Shown here piece after piece: positions 40,956 to 50,812 of a stretch of 64,000 nucleotides of DNA. The position numbers and the translations under genes are program-made. Each line of letters opens with the position of its first letter. Positions within the stretch are counted from its first letter, which is position 1. This DNA comes from Sulfurospirillum_A sp029027265. GTDB lineage: Bacteria > Campylobacterota > Campylobacteria > Campylobacterales > Sulfurospirillaceae. Under the pieces are notes generated by a model. It was not told the DNA's origin, searched no databases, and saw only the letters and a program-made list of their open reading frames with translations. The stretch spans positions 124,001-188,000 of the forward strand of contig CP093061.1 in NCBI GenBank assembly GCA_029027265.1. The letters are read 5' to 3'.

Positions 40956-41719
40956 GATACCAACTTTTTTGGGCTCATCCCATAGATTTTGTTAAATACT
41001 CTTGTAAAGTGTGACTGGTCACTGAAACCACAAGAGAATGCAATGTCACTTAAGGCTCTGTTTTGGAGTAGCATATTTTTAGCATTTTGAACACGGATTT
41101 GAAGCAAGTAGGAATGAGGTGTCATATTGAACTCTTCTTTAAATTTTCTCAAAAAATGGTACTTACTTAGAGCACTTATATTTGCTAATTTTTCAAGCTT
41201 TAGACTCTCACCAAAGTTTGTTTTCATGTACTCAACTGATTGTAGTAGTTTTTTTCGTGAATAGCTTATATTTTTAGCTTTAGTTTTATTGTTTGAGTAA
41301 GATGAAATAAGGTTTACAACAAGCTCTTCTAGTATGTTTTCAGCCATAAGTTCATCTTGCCACTCTTTGGTTGCACTATTTAAATCCACAAAAAGTTTAG
41401 CAAGTTTATGGTTACGTATAACAGGATTTACAAACATTATATTATGTAACTCTTTTTGACAAGACTCACTAAAAGCTTCTACAAAGTTATTATCAGGAGT
41501 AAAAGTGATATAACCCCAAGTTTTACTCTTGCAAACATGGATGTCATGTGGGTTTATTAGCCTTATATCTCCTGGGCGTGCTGCAAAGTCATTTTTATTA
41601 CATGTAAAGTTGTGAGTTCCCGAAGTGATGAGAGCTATGGAGTACTCATCGTGAAAATGTGGAGCAAATGTTTTGTTTGTAAATGATGCTTCTAATAAGC
41701 TAGGCATAATCATACTCAA
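40952..41719 (-). CDS. AraC-family transcriptional regulator
   Basis: The 255-aa protein has a cupin-type N-terminal effector domain (HFHDEYSIALITSG near residues 21-34) and two C-terminal helix-turn-helix motifs, LANISALSKYHFLRKFKEEF and the signature DIAFSCGFSDQSHFTRVFNK. It is co-transcribed with a racemase gene, its likely target. Confidence 0.88.
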   Translation of the reverse strand: MSMIMPSLLEASFTNKTFAPHFHDEYSIALITSGTHNFTCNKNDFAARPGDIRLINPHDIHVCKSKTWGYITFTPDNNFVEAFSESCQKELHNIMFVNPVIRNHKLAKLFVDLNSATKEWQDELMAENILEELVVNLISSYSNNKTKAKNISYSRKKLLQSVEYMKTNFGESLKLEKLANISALSKYHFLRKFKEEFNMTPHSYLLQIRVQNAKNMLLQNRALSDIAFSCGFSDQSHFTRVFNKIYGMSPKKLVS

Positions 41720-41780
41720 TATTTACTCCTTTCTCAGAATATTATAACTAAATTTTTAGTAACAATATAGAAAAAAATTG

Positions 41781-42761
41781 CTAATCTATTTTTATAACAG
41801 CTCTTCCTATACTCTGCCCTGCTAGCATCTCATCTATGAGCTTTGGAAGCTCTTCTAAGCCATGCTCGTGAACTATGTTGCTTAGGTCTATTTTCCACTC
41901 ATTTGACAACATATTCCATAGAGTTGCTCTATGTTCACTATTTAGTTCTGCTGAGTCAATTCCTAGAAGGTTTACCCCTCTAAGAATAAATGGAAATACG
42001 GTAGTGTTTAGTTGAGGTGAACCAACAAGTCCACAAATGGCAACATTTCCTTGGGGTCTAATTTGCTTTAAGATATTTTCTAAAAGCTCTCCACCAACTA
42101 CGTCTATCGCACCATCATATTTTGGTTTTAGTAGGGGTCTTTTTGCATGAGTTTCAAATTCATATTTCAAAATTACTTCATCAGCACCAATAGAAGTTAA
42201 AAACTCTTTTTTGTCTGCTTTACTACTTAGTGCCGTGACTCTAAACCCAAGATGAGAAAGCAGTTTAACACTAAAACTACCAACTGTTCCCGTTGAGCCA
42301 GTAACTAAAATGTTGTCGCCCTTTTTTTGTCCATTGGTTATGAGTTTAAATGTTCCTATTGCTGAAGTAAGACCAGTTGTTCCAATAGAAACGGCTTCTT
42401 TTAATGTAAGAGTTTTTGGAAGAGGAATTACCCAAGCAACGGGTACCGATATATATTGACTAAAAGCTCCATTTGTGTTCATTCCCAAATCGAAACTAGT
42501 AACAATCACCTCATCACCTTTCTTAAATTTATCACTACTGCTTCTCTCTACAATTCCACTAGCATCAATACCTGGTGTATGAGGAAATTCTCTTGTAATT
42601 CCCTTGTTCCCACTAGCACTAAGAGCATCTTTAAAGTTTAAAGCACTATACTTCACGCGAATTAGTACATCATTTTTGTCTAACTCTTTTAAAGATAATT
42701 CTTTGATTTCTTTAGTAAAATTTCCATCAATTTCTTCTACATGTAAAGCTTTGTAAGTCAT
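41781..42761 (-). CDS. YhdH/AcuI-type NADPH-dependent quinone or acryloyl-CoA reductase
   Basis: The 326-aa medium-chain reductase has VKYSALNFKDALSASGNKGI near residues 51-70, PGIDASGIVE, and the cofactor loop VTGSTGTVGSFSVKLLS near residues 151-167. No zinc site is present. The closest known relatives are YhdH and AcuI, which reduce acryloyl-CoA; the physiological substrate here is unknown. Two palindromes of the TACATGTA family (42783-42796, 42806-42817) lie between its start and the end of nrdA. Confidence 0.8.
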   Translation of the reverse strand: MTYKALHVEEIDGNFTKEIKELSLKELDKNDVLIRVKYSALNFKDALSASGNKGITREFPHTPGIDASGIVERSSSDKFKKGDEVIVTSFDLGMNTNGAFSQYISVPVAWVIPLPKTLTLKEAVSIGTTGLTSAIGTFKLITNGQKKGDNILVTGSTGTVGSFSVKLLSHLGFRVTALSSKADKKEFLTSIGADEVILKYEFETHAKRPLLKPKYDGAIDVVGGELLENILKQIRPQGNVAICGLVGSPQLNTTVFPFILRGVNLLGIDSAELNSEHRATLWNMLSNEWKIDLSNIVHEHGLEELPKLIDEMLAGQSIGRAVIKID

Positions 42762-42835
42762 TTAAATATCCTTTGTGAAAGTCTTTACATGTAAAGCTTT
42801 ATAGCCTTACATGTAAGTTATTAAGAGTAGTTATT

Positions 42836-45202
42836 TTACTGACAACTATCACACTCAATGCTTCTATCTGCTACATCAATCTTGTTCTCTGGCGATTGAC
42901 TTCTGAGATAATAAGTTGATTTGATTCCTAATTTCCATCCAAGCATATAAATGTCATTTAGGTACTTTCCACTTGCTTTGTCAAGAGTCATAAAAATGTT
43001 TAGGCTCTGTCCTTGGTCTATCCATTTTTGACGGATTGCTCCTGCTTTTATGAGTAGTTTTTGGTCTAAATCATATGCCGGAGTGTAGAATTGCCATGTA
43101 TCAGGGCTTAAGTTTGGAGCAACAACAGGAATCATACCTGAAAGGTTTTCTTCAAACCATTTTCGTTTGTAAACTGGTTCTATAGCCTGAGTCGTACCTA
43201 CCAAAATAGATATAGAACTTGTTGGAGCAATTGCCATTAAGTAACCGTTTCTCATACCTGTTTTTTTGACTTTTTCACGTAAGTCTTCCCAATTGTACGT
43301 GTAGCCAAAAAGTCCACCACGGTCTACAAGTTTTTTTGCCTCTTCATTTGCTGTGTCGATTGGGAAAATTCCTTTACTCCATTTTGAGCCATCAAACTCT
43401 GGATATTTACCTTTTTCTATCGCTAAGTTTGCTGAAGAGTTGATAGCATTGTAGCTTACTGCTTCCATGATTTCGTCTATCTTGCTAAAGTGGTCATAAC
43501 TTCCCCACTCAATTTGGTTTTCTGCCAGCATTTGAGCTTCACCCATTACTCCAAGCCCAATTGAACGTGATTTAAGGTTTGTGTGTTTTACTTTTGCATG
43601 TGGGTAGAAGTTAAGCTCTATTACGTTGTCTAGCATTCTAACTGCTATTGGTACAACACGTTCTATCTCTTCTTTAGTATTGATTTTAGAGAGATTTATA
43701 CTTGCTAGGTTACAAACTGCTGTTTTCCCTTCTATCATATCTTTTTCTACTATAAAAATCTTTTTATTATTTATACTATCAAGTGCAGTAACTTTTTTTG
43801 CTTCTTTTGTAATGCCATTATCTACTTTGATTAAATCACTCTCTTCAAAAACTTCAATAGAACCATCTTCAAAAACTATTTTTGTTTTGTAATGATTTGG
43901 TTCTGTATTTTGGAAAATCTCTGTACAAAGGTTTGAGCTTCTTATGAAACCTGTATGGTCATTTGGATTTGTTCTGTTTGCACTGTCTTTAAAACAAAGA
44001 AATGGATTTCCTGTTTCAAAAAGTTCTGTTAGCATTTTTTTCCATAACTCTTTTGCTCTGATTCTCTCTTTTGCTATAGTTGGGTCATTTTCATACTCTT
44101 TGTATCGTTTTTCAAAAGCTTCACCATAAAGAGTTGAAAGGTCTTGGACTTCATAAGGATCAAATAGCGTCCAAATCTCATCTTTGCTAGCTCTCTGCAT
44201 AAAAAGGTCATTCAGCCACATTGCTGGGAAAAGGTCGTGGGTTCTTCTACGCTCTTCTCCAGAGTTCTTTTTGAGGTCTAAAAAGTCAGCTACATCCATA
44301 TGCCAAGGCTCTATATAAACAGCAATAGCACCTTTTCTGGTTCCCAATTGGTCAACAGCAATAGCAATGTCATTGGTTATTTTTAAAAATGGAACAATGC
44401 CACCAGCAGCATTTTTATGTCCATCAATGCTTCCACCCATAGAACGAACAAGGTTCCAATCCCAGCCAATGCCACCACCAAATTTACTTAATAGTGCCAT
44501 CTCTTTGTAACTATCAAAAATACCCTCTATGTTATCTGGAGTACTTCCAATATAGCATGAACTTAATTGGTGTCTATGCGTTCTTGCATTTGAAAGTGTT
44601 GGAGTTGCCAACATAACCTCAAATTTACTTATTAAATCATAGAATTTTTTAGCCCAATCTTGGCAGTTTAGCTCGTTTTGGGCTAGGAACATGGCAATTG
44701 CCATAAACATGTGCTGAGGAAGCTCTATAGGGTTCCCCTGAGAGTCTTTTATGAGATATCTATCGTACATAGTTTTCATGCCAAGGTAATTAAACTGTAG
44801 GTCACGTTCTGGTTTTATATAATCATTTAATTCATCTAAGTCATATTTTTCTTTAAGACCAAGAACTAAACGTCCTTCAGTTTCTCCTTTTTCAAAGTAC
44901 TCCGAAAGTTTACAATACCCACTAAACTGATTTACTCTATGGTATAAGTCATACAAGAAGAGACGAGCGGCAACAAATGTCCAGTCCGGTTTATCGATAT
45001 CTATTTTATCAACAGCAGTTTTTATAAGAGTAGTTTGAATTTCTTTTGTTGTAATCATATCACGAAATTGAATTTTTGCATCAACTTCAAGTTCACTTTG
45101 ACTTACATTGTTCAGATGAGCTACTGCTCTACTTGTATGTTTTTGTATTTTAGAAATATCTAATGTTTCAGTTCTTCCATTACGTTTTTGTACAGTTATC
45201 AT
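42836..45202 (-). CDS. nrdA: Ribonucleoside-diphosphate reductase, class Ia alpha subunit
   Basis: The 788-aa catalytic subunit has an N-terminal ATP-cone (residues 1-95), LSSCYIGSTPDNIEGIFDSY with the first redox cysteine near residue 215, RSSNLCTEIFQNT with the radical cysteine, and a C-terminal Cys pair in CDSCQ that re-reduces the site. It pairs with NrdB encoded at 33337-34359. The separation of nrdA from nrdB by the anaerobic nrd genes and others is notable, as is the presence of both aerobic and anaerobic systems. Confidence 0.95.
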   Translation of the reverse strand: MITVQKRNGRTETLDISKIQKHTSRAVAHLNNVSQSELEVDAKIQFRDMITTKEIQTTLIKTAVDKIDIDKPDWTFVAARLFLYDLYHRVNQFSGYCKLSEYFEKGETEGRLVLGLKEKYDLDELNDYIKPERDLQFNYLGMKTMYDRYLIKDSQGNPIELPQHMFMAIAMFLAQNELNCQDWAKKFYDLISKFEVMLATPTLSNARTHRHQLSSCYIGSTPDNIEGIFDSYKEMALLSKFGGGIGWDWNLVRSMGGSIDGHKNAAGGIVPFLKITNDIAIAVDQLGTRKGAIAVYIEPWHMDVADFLDLKKNSGEERRRTHDLFPAMWLNDLFMQRASKDEIWTLFDPYEVQDLSTLYGEAFEKRYKEYENDPTIAKERIRAKELWKKMLTELFETGNPFLCFKDSANRTNPNDHTGFIRSSNLCTEIFQNTEPNHYKTKIVFEDGSIEVFEESDLIKVDNGITKEAKKVTALDSINNKKIFIVEKDMIEGKTAVCNLASINLSKINTKEEIERVVPIAVRMLDNVIELNFYPHAKVKHTNLKSRSIGLGVMGEAQMLAENQIEWGSYDHFSKIDEIMEAVSYNAINSSANLAIEKGKYPEFDGSKWSKGIFPIDTANEEAKKLVDRGGLFGYTYNWEDLREKVKKTGMRNGYLMAIAPTSSISILVGTTQAIEPVYKRKWFEENLSGMIPVVAPNLSPDTWQFYTPAYDLDQKLLIKAGAIRQKWIDQGQSLNIFMTLDKASGKYLNDIYMLGWKLGIKSTYYLRSQSPENKIDVADRSIECDSCQ

Positions 45203-45226
45203 TTTTTATGTCTATCCCTAGTTAAG

Positions 45227-46555
45227 TTATATAAATACTCTTGCAAAAATCTTATCTACATTTTTAGTGTAATAATCATAGTTAAAACACTCTCTAATTT
45301 TCTTTTCGCTCAGTTTTTCTCTTAATTCTTTATCTGCTAAAAGGTGGTTCAAGTAAAGACTCTCCCCTTTTTCATTTGTAGTTGGTTTTCCTTGTTGAAT
45401 CTCTTCCCAAACTTTCATTGCATTTCTTTGAACAATTCTATATGCATCTTCTCTACTCACTCCTTGAAGTGGAAGCTCTAAAAGAACTCTTTGAGAAAAT
45501 ATAAGTCCACCAGTTAGGTTAAGGTTTTTCATCATGTTTTTTGGCATAACAGTTAGGTTTGCAATTACATCGTTCATTCTGTGCATCATAAAGTTAGTAG
45601 TTATAAAAGCATCAGGTAACCAAAATCTTTCAGTTGAGCTGTGGCTTATATCTCTTTCGTGCCAAAGTGCTACATTTTCCATAGCAGGAATTGCATAACT
45701 TCTAATCATACGAGCTAGTCCTGTAATGTTCTCTGTTAAGATTGGGTTTCTCTTATGAGGCATAGCTGAACTACCTTTTTGCCCTTTAGCAAAATACTCT
45801 TCACACTCATACACTTCTGTACGCTGAAGGTGTCTAATCTGAACTGCGAACTTCTCTATGGTTGAGCTCATAAGAGCTAAAGTAGTTGCTAGTCTTGCGT
45901 ATCTATCTCTTTGAATTACTTGGTTTGAAACTGGAGCAGATTTAAGCCCAAGCTCTTCCATAGCATACTCTTCAAGTTCTAGTGGAGCATGAGCAAAGTT
46001 ACCCATAGCACCACTGATTTGACCTACGCAGATAATTTCCATAGTCTCTTCTAGGTTTTTCAAGTGTCTAGCCATTTCATCATACCAAACTGCAAGAGTC
46101 AAACCAAAAGTGATAGGTTCACCATGTATGCCGTGGCTTCTTCCAACCATAAGAGTCATTTTATGCTCTAGTGCTCTTTTTTTTATAGACTCCATCAACA
46201 TCTTAACGTCACTTATAATAATTTTTAAAGAGTTTTTCATCTGTATAGCAACACCAGTATCGACTGCGTCTGAGCTTGTCATGCCATAATGGAACCATCT
46301 TGATTCAGCACCTAAGCTCTCACTTACACTTGTAGTAAAAGCAATTAAGTCGTGTCTTGTAACAGCTTCTATCTCTTCAATACGCTTAACACTAAAAGTT
46401 GCATTTTCTACAATCTTTTTACAATCTTCGTCAGGGATTAACCCAATTTTATTCCAAGCTTTAACTGCTGCTTTTTCTACATCAAGCCATGCTTGATATC
46501 TAGCTTCTTGTGTCCAATGTTTTGTCATCTCTTCTCTGGCGTATCTTTCAACCAT
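45227..46555 (-). CDS. purB: Adenylosuccinate lyase
   Basis: The 442-aa fumarase-superfamily enzyme splits adenylosuccinate and SAICAR in purine synthesis. It has MTSSDAVDTG near residue 92, VGRSHGIHGEPITFG near residues 138-152 with a catalytic His, and the signature GQKGSSAMPHKRNPI near residues 261-275. The length is standard. It is divergent from the rluA-type gene. Confidence 0.95.
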   Translation of the reverse strand: MVERYAREEMTKHWTQEARYQAWLDVEKAAVKAWNKIGLIPDEDCKKIVENATFSVKRIEEIEAVTRHDLIAFTTSVSESLGAESRWFHYGMTSSDAVDTGVAIQMKNSLKIIISDVKMLMESIKKRALEHKMTLMVGRSHGIHGEPITFGLTLAVWYDEMARHLKNLEETMEIICVGQISGAMGNFAHAPLELEEYAMEELGLKSAPVSNQVIQRDRYARLATTLALMSSTIEKFAVQIRHLQRTEVYECEEYFAKGQKGSSAMPHKRNPILTENITGLARMIRSYAIPAMENVALWHERDISHSSTERFWLPDAFITTNFMMHRMNDVIANLTVMPKNMMKNLNLTGGLIFSQRVLLELPLQGVSREDAYRIVQRNAMKVWEEIQQGKPTTNEKGESLYLNHLLADKELREKLSEKKIRECFNYDYYTKNVDKIFARVFI

Positions 46556-46641
46556 TGATGTTTTCCTTGTTAATTATGTTAAAATGTGAAATTATTTAAG
46601 TATATTTAATATAACAAATTATTAGTTATAAAGAGGTTAAT

Positions 46642-47550
46642 TTGGCTTATGTCACTAAAAAGTTTTTTCAAAAAGAGTTAAAAAAAACATTTAAAGTTTT
46701 AATGGATGAGTTAGGGATTTCTGTCCATGAAGCACAAAAAACTGTAGACAGAAAACGTGTACATGTAAATGGTGTTTTACTAGAATATAAAAGTGGGGAC
46801 ATACAAGGAGAAATAGAAGTTGTAGTTTTTCAGCCAAATCCTCTTGGATTAAAACCAGTTTTTGAAACGGAAGATTTTGCAGTTTTTGAAAAACCTAGCG
46901 GTATTCTAATTCATCCTAGAAAACGTGAAGAAGTTCAAACTCTAAACGATGATATAAAACACCTCTTCGGAAAAGATGCAAATGCAGCTCACCGTATAGA
47001 CAAGGGAACAAGTGGTTTAGTTTTAGTGAGTAAAAACAAAAAAAGTGAAGCAGAGTTGAAACAGCTTTTTGAAGATAAAGAAGTTTATAAAGAGTATATT
47101 GCTTTAGTGAAGGGCAAAGTTGAAAAAATTTTAGATATAGATGAAAAATTACTCATAGATTTACCAAGTTCAAAGATACGCATAAAGGTACATGTAAATG
47201 AAAATGGCAAAAAATCTTTTACTAAGATAGAACCCATAGAGTATGATAAAAAGAACAATGTTACTCTAGTAAAAGCAATTCCTAAAACAGGAAGGCAACA
47301 TCAAATTAGAGTACATTTGTTTCACGTGGAACATTCCATAATTGGAGATACTCTTTATGGACTTAATGAAGATTTAGCAGAAGAGTATCTGGATGGTATT
47401 ATGAGTTATGAAAAAAGTTACGAGTTAACACGCTCAAAAAGATTACTTCTTCATGCAAGTAGAATATCTTTTGAGTATAAAAATGAGAAGTATGATATAG
47501 TGTCTAGCGTAGATATAAAAAAGGAATTTTATGAAAACTGTCAATTTTAA
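46642..47550 (+). CDS. RluA-family RNA pseudouridine synthase
   Basis: The 302-aa protein has an S4-like N terminus and the catalytic motif AAHRIDKGTSGLVLVSKNKK near residues 114-133, with Asp118. KTGRQHQIRVHLFHV follows. It isomerises uridine in rRNA or tRNA; the exact site is not readable. The start is TTG at 46642 after GAGGT. It overlaps the FAH gene by 20 bases. Two TACATGTA sites fall inside. Confidence 0.9.
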   Translation: MAYVTKKFFQKELKKTFKVLMDELGISVHEAQKTVDRKRVHVNGVLLEYKSGDIQGEIEVVVFQPNPLGLKPVFETEDFAVFEKPSGILIHPRKREEVQTLNDDIKHLFGKDANAAHRIDKGTSGLVLVSKNKKSEAELKQLFEDKEVYKEYIALVKGKVEKILDIDEKLLIDLPSSKIRIKVHVNENGKKSFTKIEPIEYDKKNNVTLVKAIPKTGRQHQIRVHLFHVEHSIIGDTLYGLNEDLAEEYLDGIMSYEKSYELTRSKRLLLHASRISFEYKNEKYDIVSSVDIKKEFYENCQF

Positions 47551-48142
47551 CGGAAGAGAGATTACTCCAAGCAAAATAGTTTGTATTGGTAGAAACTATG
47601 TTGAACATATTGAAGAGTTAGGAAATGAAATCCCCTCCTCTATGGTAATTTTTATGAAACCAAATTCGTCAATAAAATCTAAACTTCTTACATGTAAAGA
47701 AGAGCCAATTCACTACGAAGGTGAAATATCTTTTGTTATATTAGATGGTAAAATTAGCGGAGTTGGTTTTGGATTAGATTTGACAAAAAGAGGATTACAG
47801 AACAAACTAAAAGAAAAAGGACTTCCTTGGGAAAGAGCAAAAGCATTTGATGGTGCTTCTGTTTTTAGTGATTTTGTAAAGTTTCGTGGTGCTACGGACT
47901 CTCTACATGTAAAGCTTTTTATAAATAACAAGCTTATACAAAATGGCTCAGTTACTCATATGCTTTATAAGCCAGAAGAGATGCTAAAAGAGATAGAGAG
48001 TTTTTCTACACTAGAAGACGGTGACATAGTTATGAGTGGAACTCCAAAGGGAGTTGGTATTGTAAAAAATGGAGATAAGTTTTTAGGACAGATTTTTAAA
48101 GATGATGAATTACTTGTAGAAAAGAAGTGGATAGCAAAATAA
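47531..48142 (+). CDS. Fumarylacetoacetate hydrolase family protein
   Basis: The 203-aa single-domain FAH protein has CIGRNYVEHIEELGNEIP near the start, then metal ligands in HYEGEISFVI (Glu residues) and SDFVKFRGATDS, and DGDIVMSGTPKGVG near the end. Members act as hydrolases, decarboxylases or isomerases on oxo acids such as oxaloacetate or acylpyruvates. The substrate is not determined here. Confidence 0.88.
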   Translation: MKTVNFNGREITPSKIVCIGRNYVEHIEELGNEIPSSMVIFMKPNSSIKSKLLTCKEEPIHYEGEISFVILDGKISGVGFGLDLTKRGLQNKLKEKGLPWERAKAFDGASVFSDFVKFRGATDSLHVKLFINNKLIQNGSVTHMLYKPEEMLKEIESFSTLEDGDIVMSGTPKGVGIVKNGDKFLGQIFKDDELLVEKKWIAK

Positions 48143-48165
48143 AAAAATTAACTTAGTTTGCTACA

Positions 48166-48217
48166 GTTTCTACTCTCTAAAAGGGCTCCCTTGCAGAGCT
48201 TTTTTGAGAGTAGAAAC
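48166..48217. terminator. Large bidirectional hairpin between convergent genes
   Basis: A perfect 12-bp outer stem GTTTCTACTCTC / GAGAGTAGAAAC encloses a second stem (AAAAGGGCTC with GAGCTTTTTT). It lies between the FAH gene and the convergent small membrane protein gene, so it can terminate both transcripts. The double-stem form is unusual for a plain terminator and could also be a stable small RNA. Confidence 0.7.
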
Positions 48218-48234
48218 TTTCGCTGGTTGGATGA

Positions 48235-48342
48235 TTAATCTTTTTCTTTTTTGTCCATAAACAGGACTTTTATCATTCCGCCTATTCCGGCTAAAACTAC
48301 TAGTACTAAAAATCCCACTTGGGACCAATCAAGAATTGTCAT
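48235..48342 (-). CDS. Small single-span membrane protein
   Basis: The 35-aa peptide begins MTILDWSQVGFLVLVVLAGI and has one span at about residues 8-28, then a basic tail. GGAG lies 7 bases before the ATG, and the start overlaps the end of rlmN by 14 bases, so it looks like a real, coupled gene. No family is recognised. Confidence 0.6.
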   Translation of the reverse strand: MTILDWSQVGFLVLVVLAGIGGMIKVLFMDKKEKD

Positions 48343-49414
48343 TTGCTAACTCCTTATCTGTTTTTTCTTTTAGCTGACCACATGCTGCACTTATGTCTAA
48401 GCCTTTTGATTGTCTTATGGTACAAAGTAGTCCGTGTTTTGTTAAGTAGTCTTGGAACGCTACTACAGAGTTTCGTGATGGTCTTTTGAATTCACTCCCT
48501 ATATGTGGGTTGAAGTATATGAGGTTTACTTTGGACTTTATGCCGTGCAGAAGTTTTACTAGTTTTTTTGCACTCTTAATATCGTCATTTACATTTTGCA
48601 TAACTAAATACTCAAACATTACTCTTTTTCTTGCATCTATTGGAAAACCTTTTACAGCGTTTATAATTGACTCTATATTATAGGCTTTGTTGATTGGCAT
48701 TAGTTTTTCTCTAAGTTCATCATCTACTGCATGAAGTGAAATAGCAAGCAAGATGCCTAAGTCCATCTTTCCTAGTTTTTCTATCTGTTTGCTTAATCCA
48801 CTTGTTGAGATTGTTTGACGTCTTGGGCTTATTGCTAGTCCATCTGGATCTGAAAATATTTTTACAGATTTTGCAACGTTGTTTATATTGTCAAGTGGTT
48901 CACCCATTCCCATGTAAACAATGTTAACTCTTCTATTTTGTGCAATGTTATTATCTTTTTTTATTTCAAGTACTTGGGCTGTTATTTCTCCAGCTGTAAG
49001 GTTTCTTTTAAAACCTTCTTTTGCCGTTAAGCAAAAACTACATCCAATTTTACAACCAACTTGAGAAGAGATACAGATAGTGTATTTTGTAAGGTGGATT
49101 AGCTTTCCATTCTCATCTACTCTCTCTTTTTTCATAGGAAGAAGTACTGATTCAACAGTATATCCATCGTGTAAAGCAAAGAGGTATTTAACACTTTCAT
49201 CACTGCTAACCTCTTTTTTAATAAAGGTAAGAGGATTTAATGTGTAGTTTTCTTTTAGGTTTTCTCTCATCTCTTTAGGTATGTTTTTCATGTCATCATA
49301 AGAGTTTACGTACTTGCAGTATACCCATTGATAAATTTGTTTTGCTCTAAAAGAGGGCTTGATTATTTGAGCTAACTCCTCTTTTGAGTAGTCTAATAGG
49401 TTACTTTTTTCCAC
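48329..49414 (-). CDS. rlmN: 23S rRNA / tRNA adenine-C2 methyltransferase RlmN
   Basis: The 361-aa radical-SAM enzyme methylates A2503 of 23S rRNA and A37 of some tRNAs. It has SSQVGCKIGCSFCLTAKEGF near residues 115-134 with the Cys-x3-Cys-x2-Cys motif, NIVYMGMGEPLDN, and a late Cys in SKGLDISAACGQL that carries the methyl intermediate. It overlaps the nucleosidase-like gene upstream by 14 bases. Confidence 0.95.
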   Translation of the reverse strand: MEKSNLLDYSKEELAQIIKPSFRAKQIYQWVYCKYVNSYDDMKNIPKEMRENLKENYTLNPLTFIKKEVSSDESVKYLFALHDGYTVESVLLPMKKERVDENGKLIHLTKYTICISSQVGCKIGCSFCLTAKEGFKRNLTAGEITAQVLEIKKDNNIAQNRRVNIVYMGMGEPLDNINNVAKSVKIFSDPDGLAISPRRQTISTSGLSKQIEKLGKMDLGILLAISLHAVDDELREKLMPINKAYNIESIINAVKGFPIDARKRVMFEYLVMQNVNDDIKSAKKLVKLLHGIKSKVNLIYFNPHIGSEFKRPSRNSVVAFQDYLTKHGLLCTIRQSKGLDISAACGQLKEKTDKELANDNS

Positions 49415-49946
49415 GATAATTCCTCATAAATTGTGTTAGTAATTGTTTCGCTTGTTTGTGATTGTTCATAAAATCTTTGCGTGCGTTAGTATTACAGTAG
49501 TTAGTAACAATAAAGACACCAGCGACTGGTATATCATACTCTTTTGCTACACTAAGAAGTGCAAAAAACTCCATATTTTCTAACTCTAAACCAAGTGTTA
49601 GGAATTTTTCTGAACTAACACTGTCAGTTGTAATGTAGTTACTAGAGTTTACAATATTTAATGTTTCACGTGGAACATTTTGATTCTCTTCTGCTGAAAC
49701 TACATTTTCTAAAGGCGTATAACACTTGTCATTTAAAAAACCTAACTCAATATTTGCTGCTGTTTTTGAAGTTACAATATCAAAAATTTTATGGTTTCCA
49801 TAACTTCCTGCACTTCCAATAAAGAGTAAAAAATCAGGTTTATCGAACAGAGCAAGTCTAGTTAAATTCATGGTACTTTCAATAAGCCCTACTCCAATTG
49901 GATGAGCAAAATCAAAAATTTCATTTCTTCCGGCACAAACTATCAT
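49401..49946 (-). CDS. Purine nucleoside phosphorylase-like protein
   Basis: The 181-aa protein is a short member of the PNP/MTAN fold. It has LLFIGSAGSYGNHKIFDIV near residues 40-58 and the base-binding LELENMEFFALLSVAKEYDI near residues 120-139. The normal length is about 230, so the N-terminal strand is reduced, but the core is present. It may act on a purine nucleoside or futalosine-type compound. It overlaps hisF by 4 bases. Confidence 0.75.
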   Translation of the reverse strand: MIVCAGRNEIFDFAHPIGVGLIESTMNLTRLALFDKPDFLLFIGSAGSYGNHKIFDIVTSKTAANIELGFLNDKCYTPLENVVSAEENQNVPRETLNIVNSSNYITTDSVSSEKFLTLGLELENMEFFALLSVAKEYDIPVAGVFIVTNYCNTNARKDFMNNHKQAKQLLTQFMRNYRGKK

Positions 49947-50701
49947 ATTCTTACAGGTATCCCTTCATCTTTTAAATAACGTTTTAAATCCATAATATCT
50001 ATCTCTTTAAAGTGAAATATACTTGCAGCCAAAGCAGCATCTGCATCATTATCAAATGCTTCTTTTATATGTTCCATTGTTCCTGCCCCTCCACTTGCTA
50101 TGACAGGTATGTCAAGCATACGACTCATTTTAGAAGTTAGTTCTATATCGTAGCCAGTTTTTACTCCATCACAATCCATGGAAGTTAGAAGTATTTCTCC
50201 GGCTCCACGTTGTTGCACTTCTTTAGCCCATTCTAGTGCATCAAGTCCAGTATCTATGCGACCACCACTTACGTACACATTCCAGCTATCAGCAGTTTTT
50301 TTAGCATCAATAGCTACAACTATGCACTGTGAACCAAAACGCTGTGAAGCTTCATTTATGAAATTTGGATTTTTAATAGCGTGAGAGTTTATACTTATCT
50401 TGTCACAACCTACTTTTAAAAGTTTATAGATATCGTCTAATGTTCTTATTCCTCCACCAACTGTGAGTGGTATAAAAACTTCTTTTGCCACCTCTTCTAC
50501 CATATCAATCATAGTATCTCTGTTTTCATGCGTTGCAGTTATATCTAAAAATGTAATTTCATCTGCACCCTCTTCGTTATAACGTTTAGCTACTTCTACA
50601 GGATTTCCTGCATCTCGTAAGCCTACAAAGTTTACACCTTTTACAACTCTGCCATCTTTTACATCTAAACATGGTATAATTCTTTTTGCGAAATAGTCCA
50701 T
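49943..50701 (-). CDS. hisF: Imidazole glycerol phosphate synthase, cyclase subunit
   Basis: The 252-aa TIM barrel makes IGP and AICAR from PRFAR in histidine synthesis with ammonia from HisH. Catalytic aspartates lie in RIIPCLDVKDGRVVKG (near residue 12) and VVAIDAKK (near residue 131). Both phosphate loops (TVGGGIR and IASGGAGTMEH) are intact. It is the first gene of a unit with the PNP-like gene, rlmN and a small membrane protein. Confidence 0.97.
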   Translation of the reverse strand: MDYFAKRIIPCLDVKDGRVVKGVNFVGLRDAGNPVEVAKRYNEEGADEITFLDITATHENRDTMIDMVEEVAKEVFIPLTVGGGIRTLDDIYKLLKVGCDKISINSHAIKNPNFINEASQRFGSQCIVVAIDAKKTADSWNVYVSGGRIDTGLDALEWAKEVQQRGAGEILLTSMDCDGVKTGYDIELTSKMSRMLDIPVIASGGAGTMEHIKEAFDNDADAALAASIFHFKEIDIMDLKRYLKDEGIPVRI

Positions 50702-50812
50702 TTAAGCTCTTTATTTTTTTCTTATAATACTAAAAAAAGACAAAAGAACTACTGAATAATCTATATGTAAGCAAAATTTAGATAGAATCGCCTAAATTTA
50801 GAGGTAGATATT

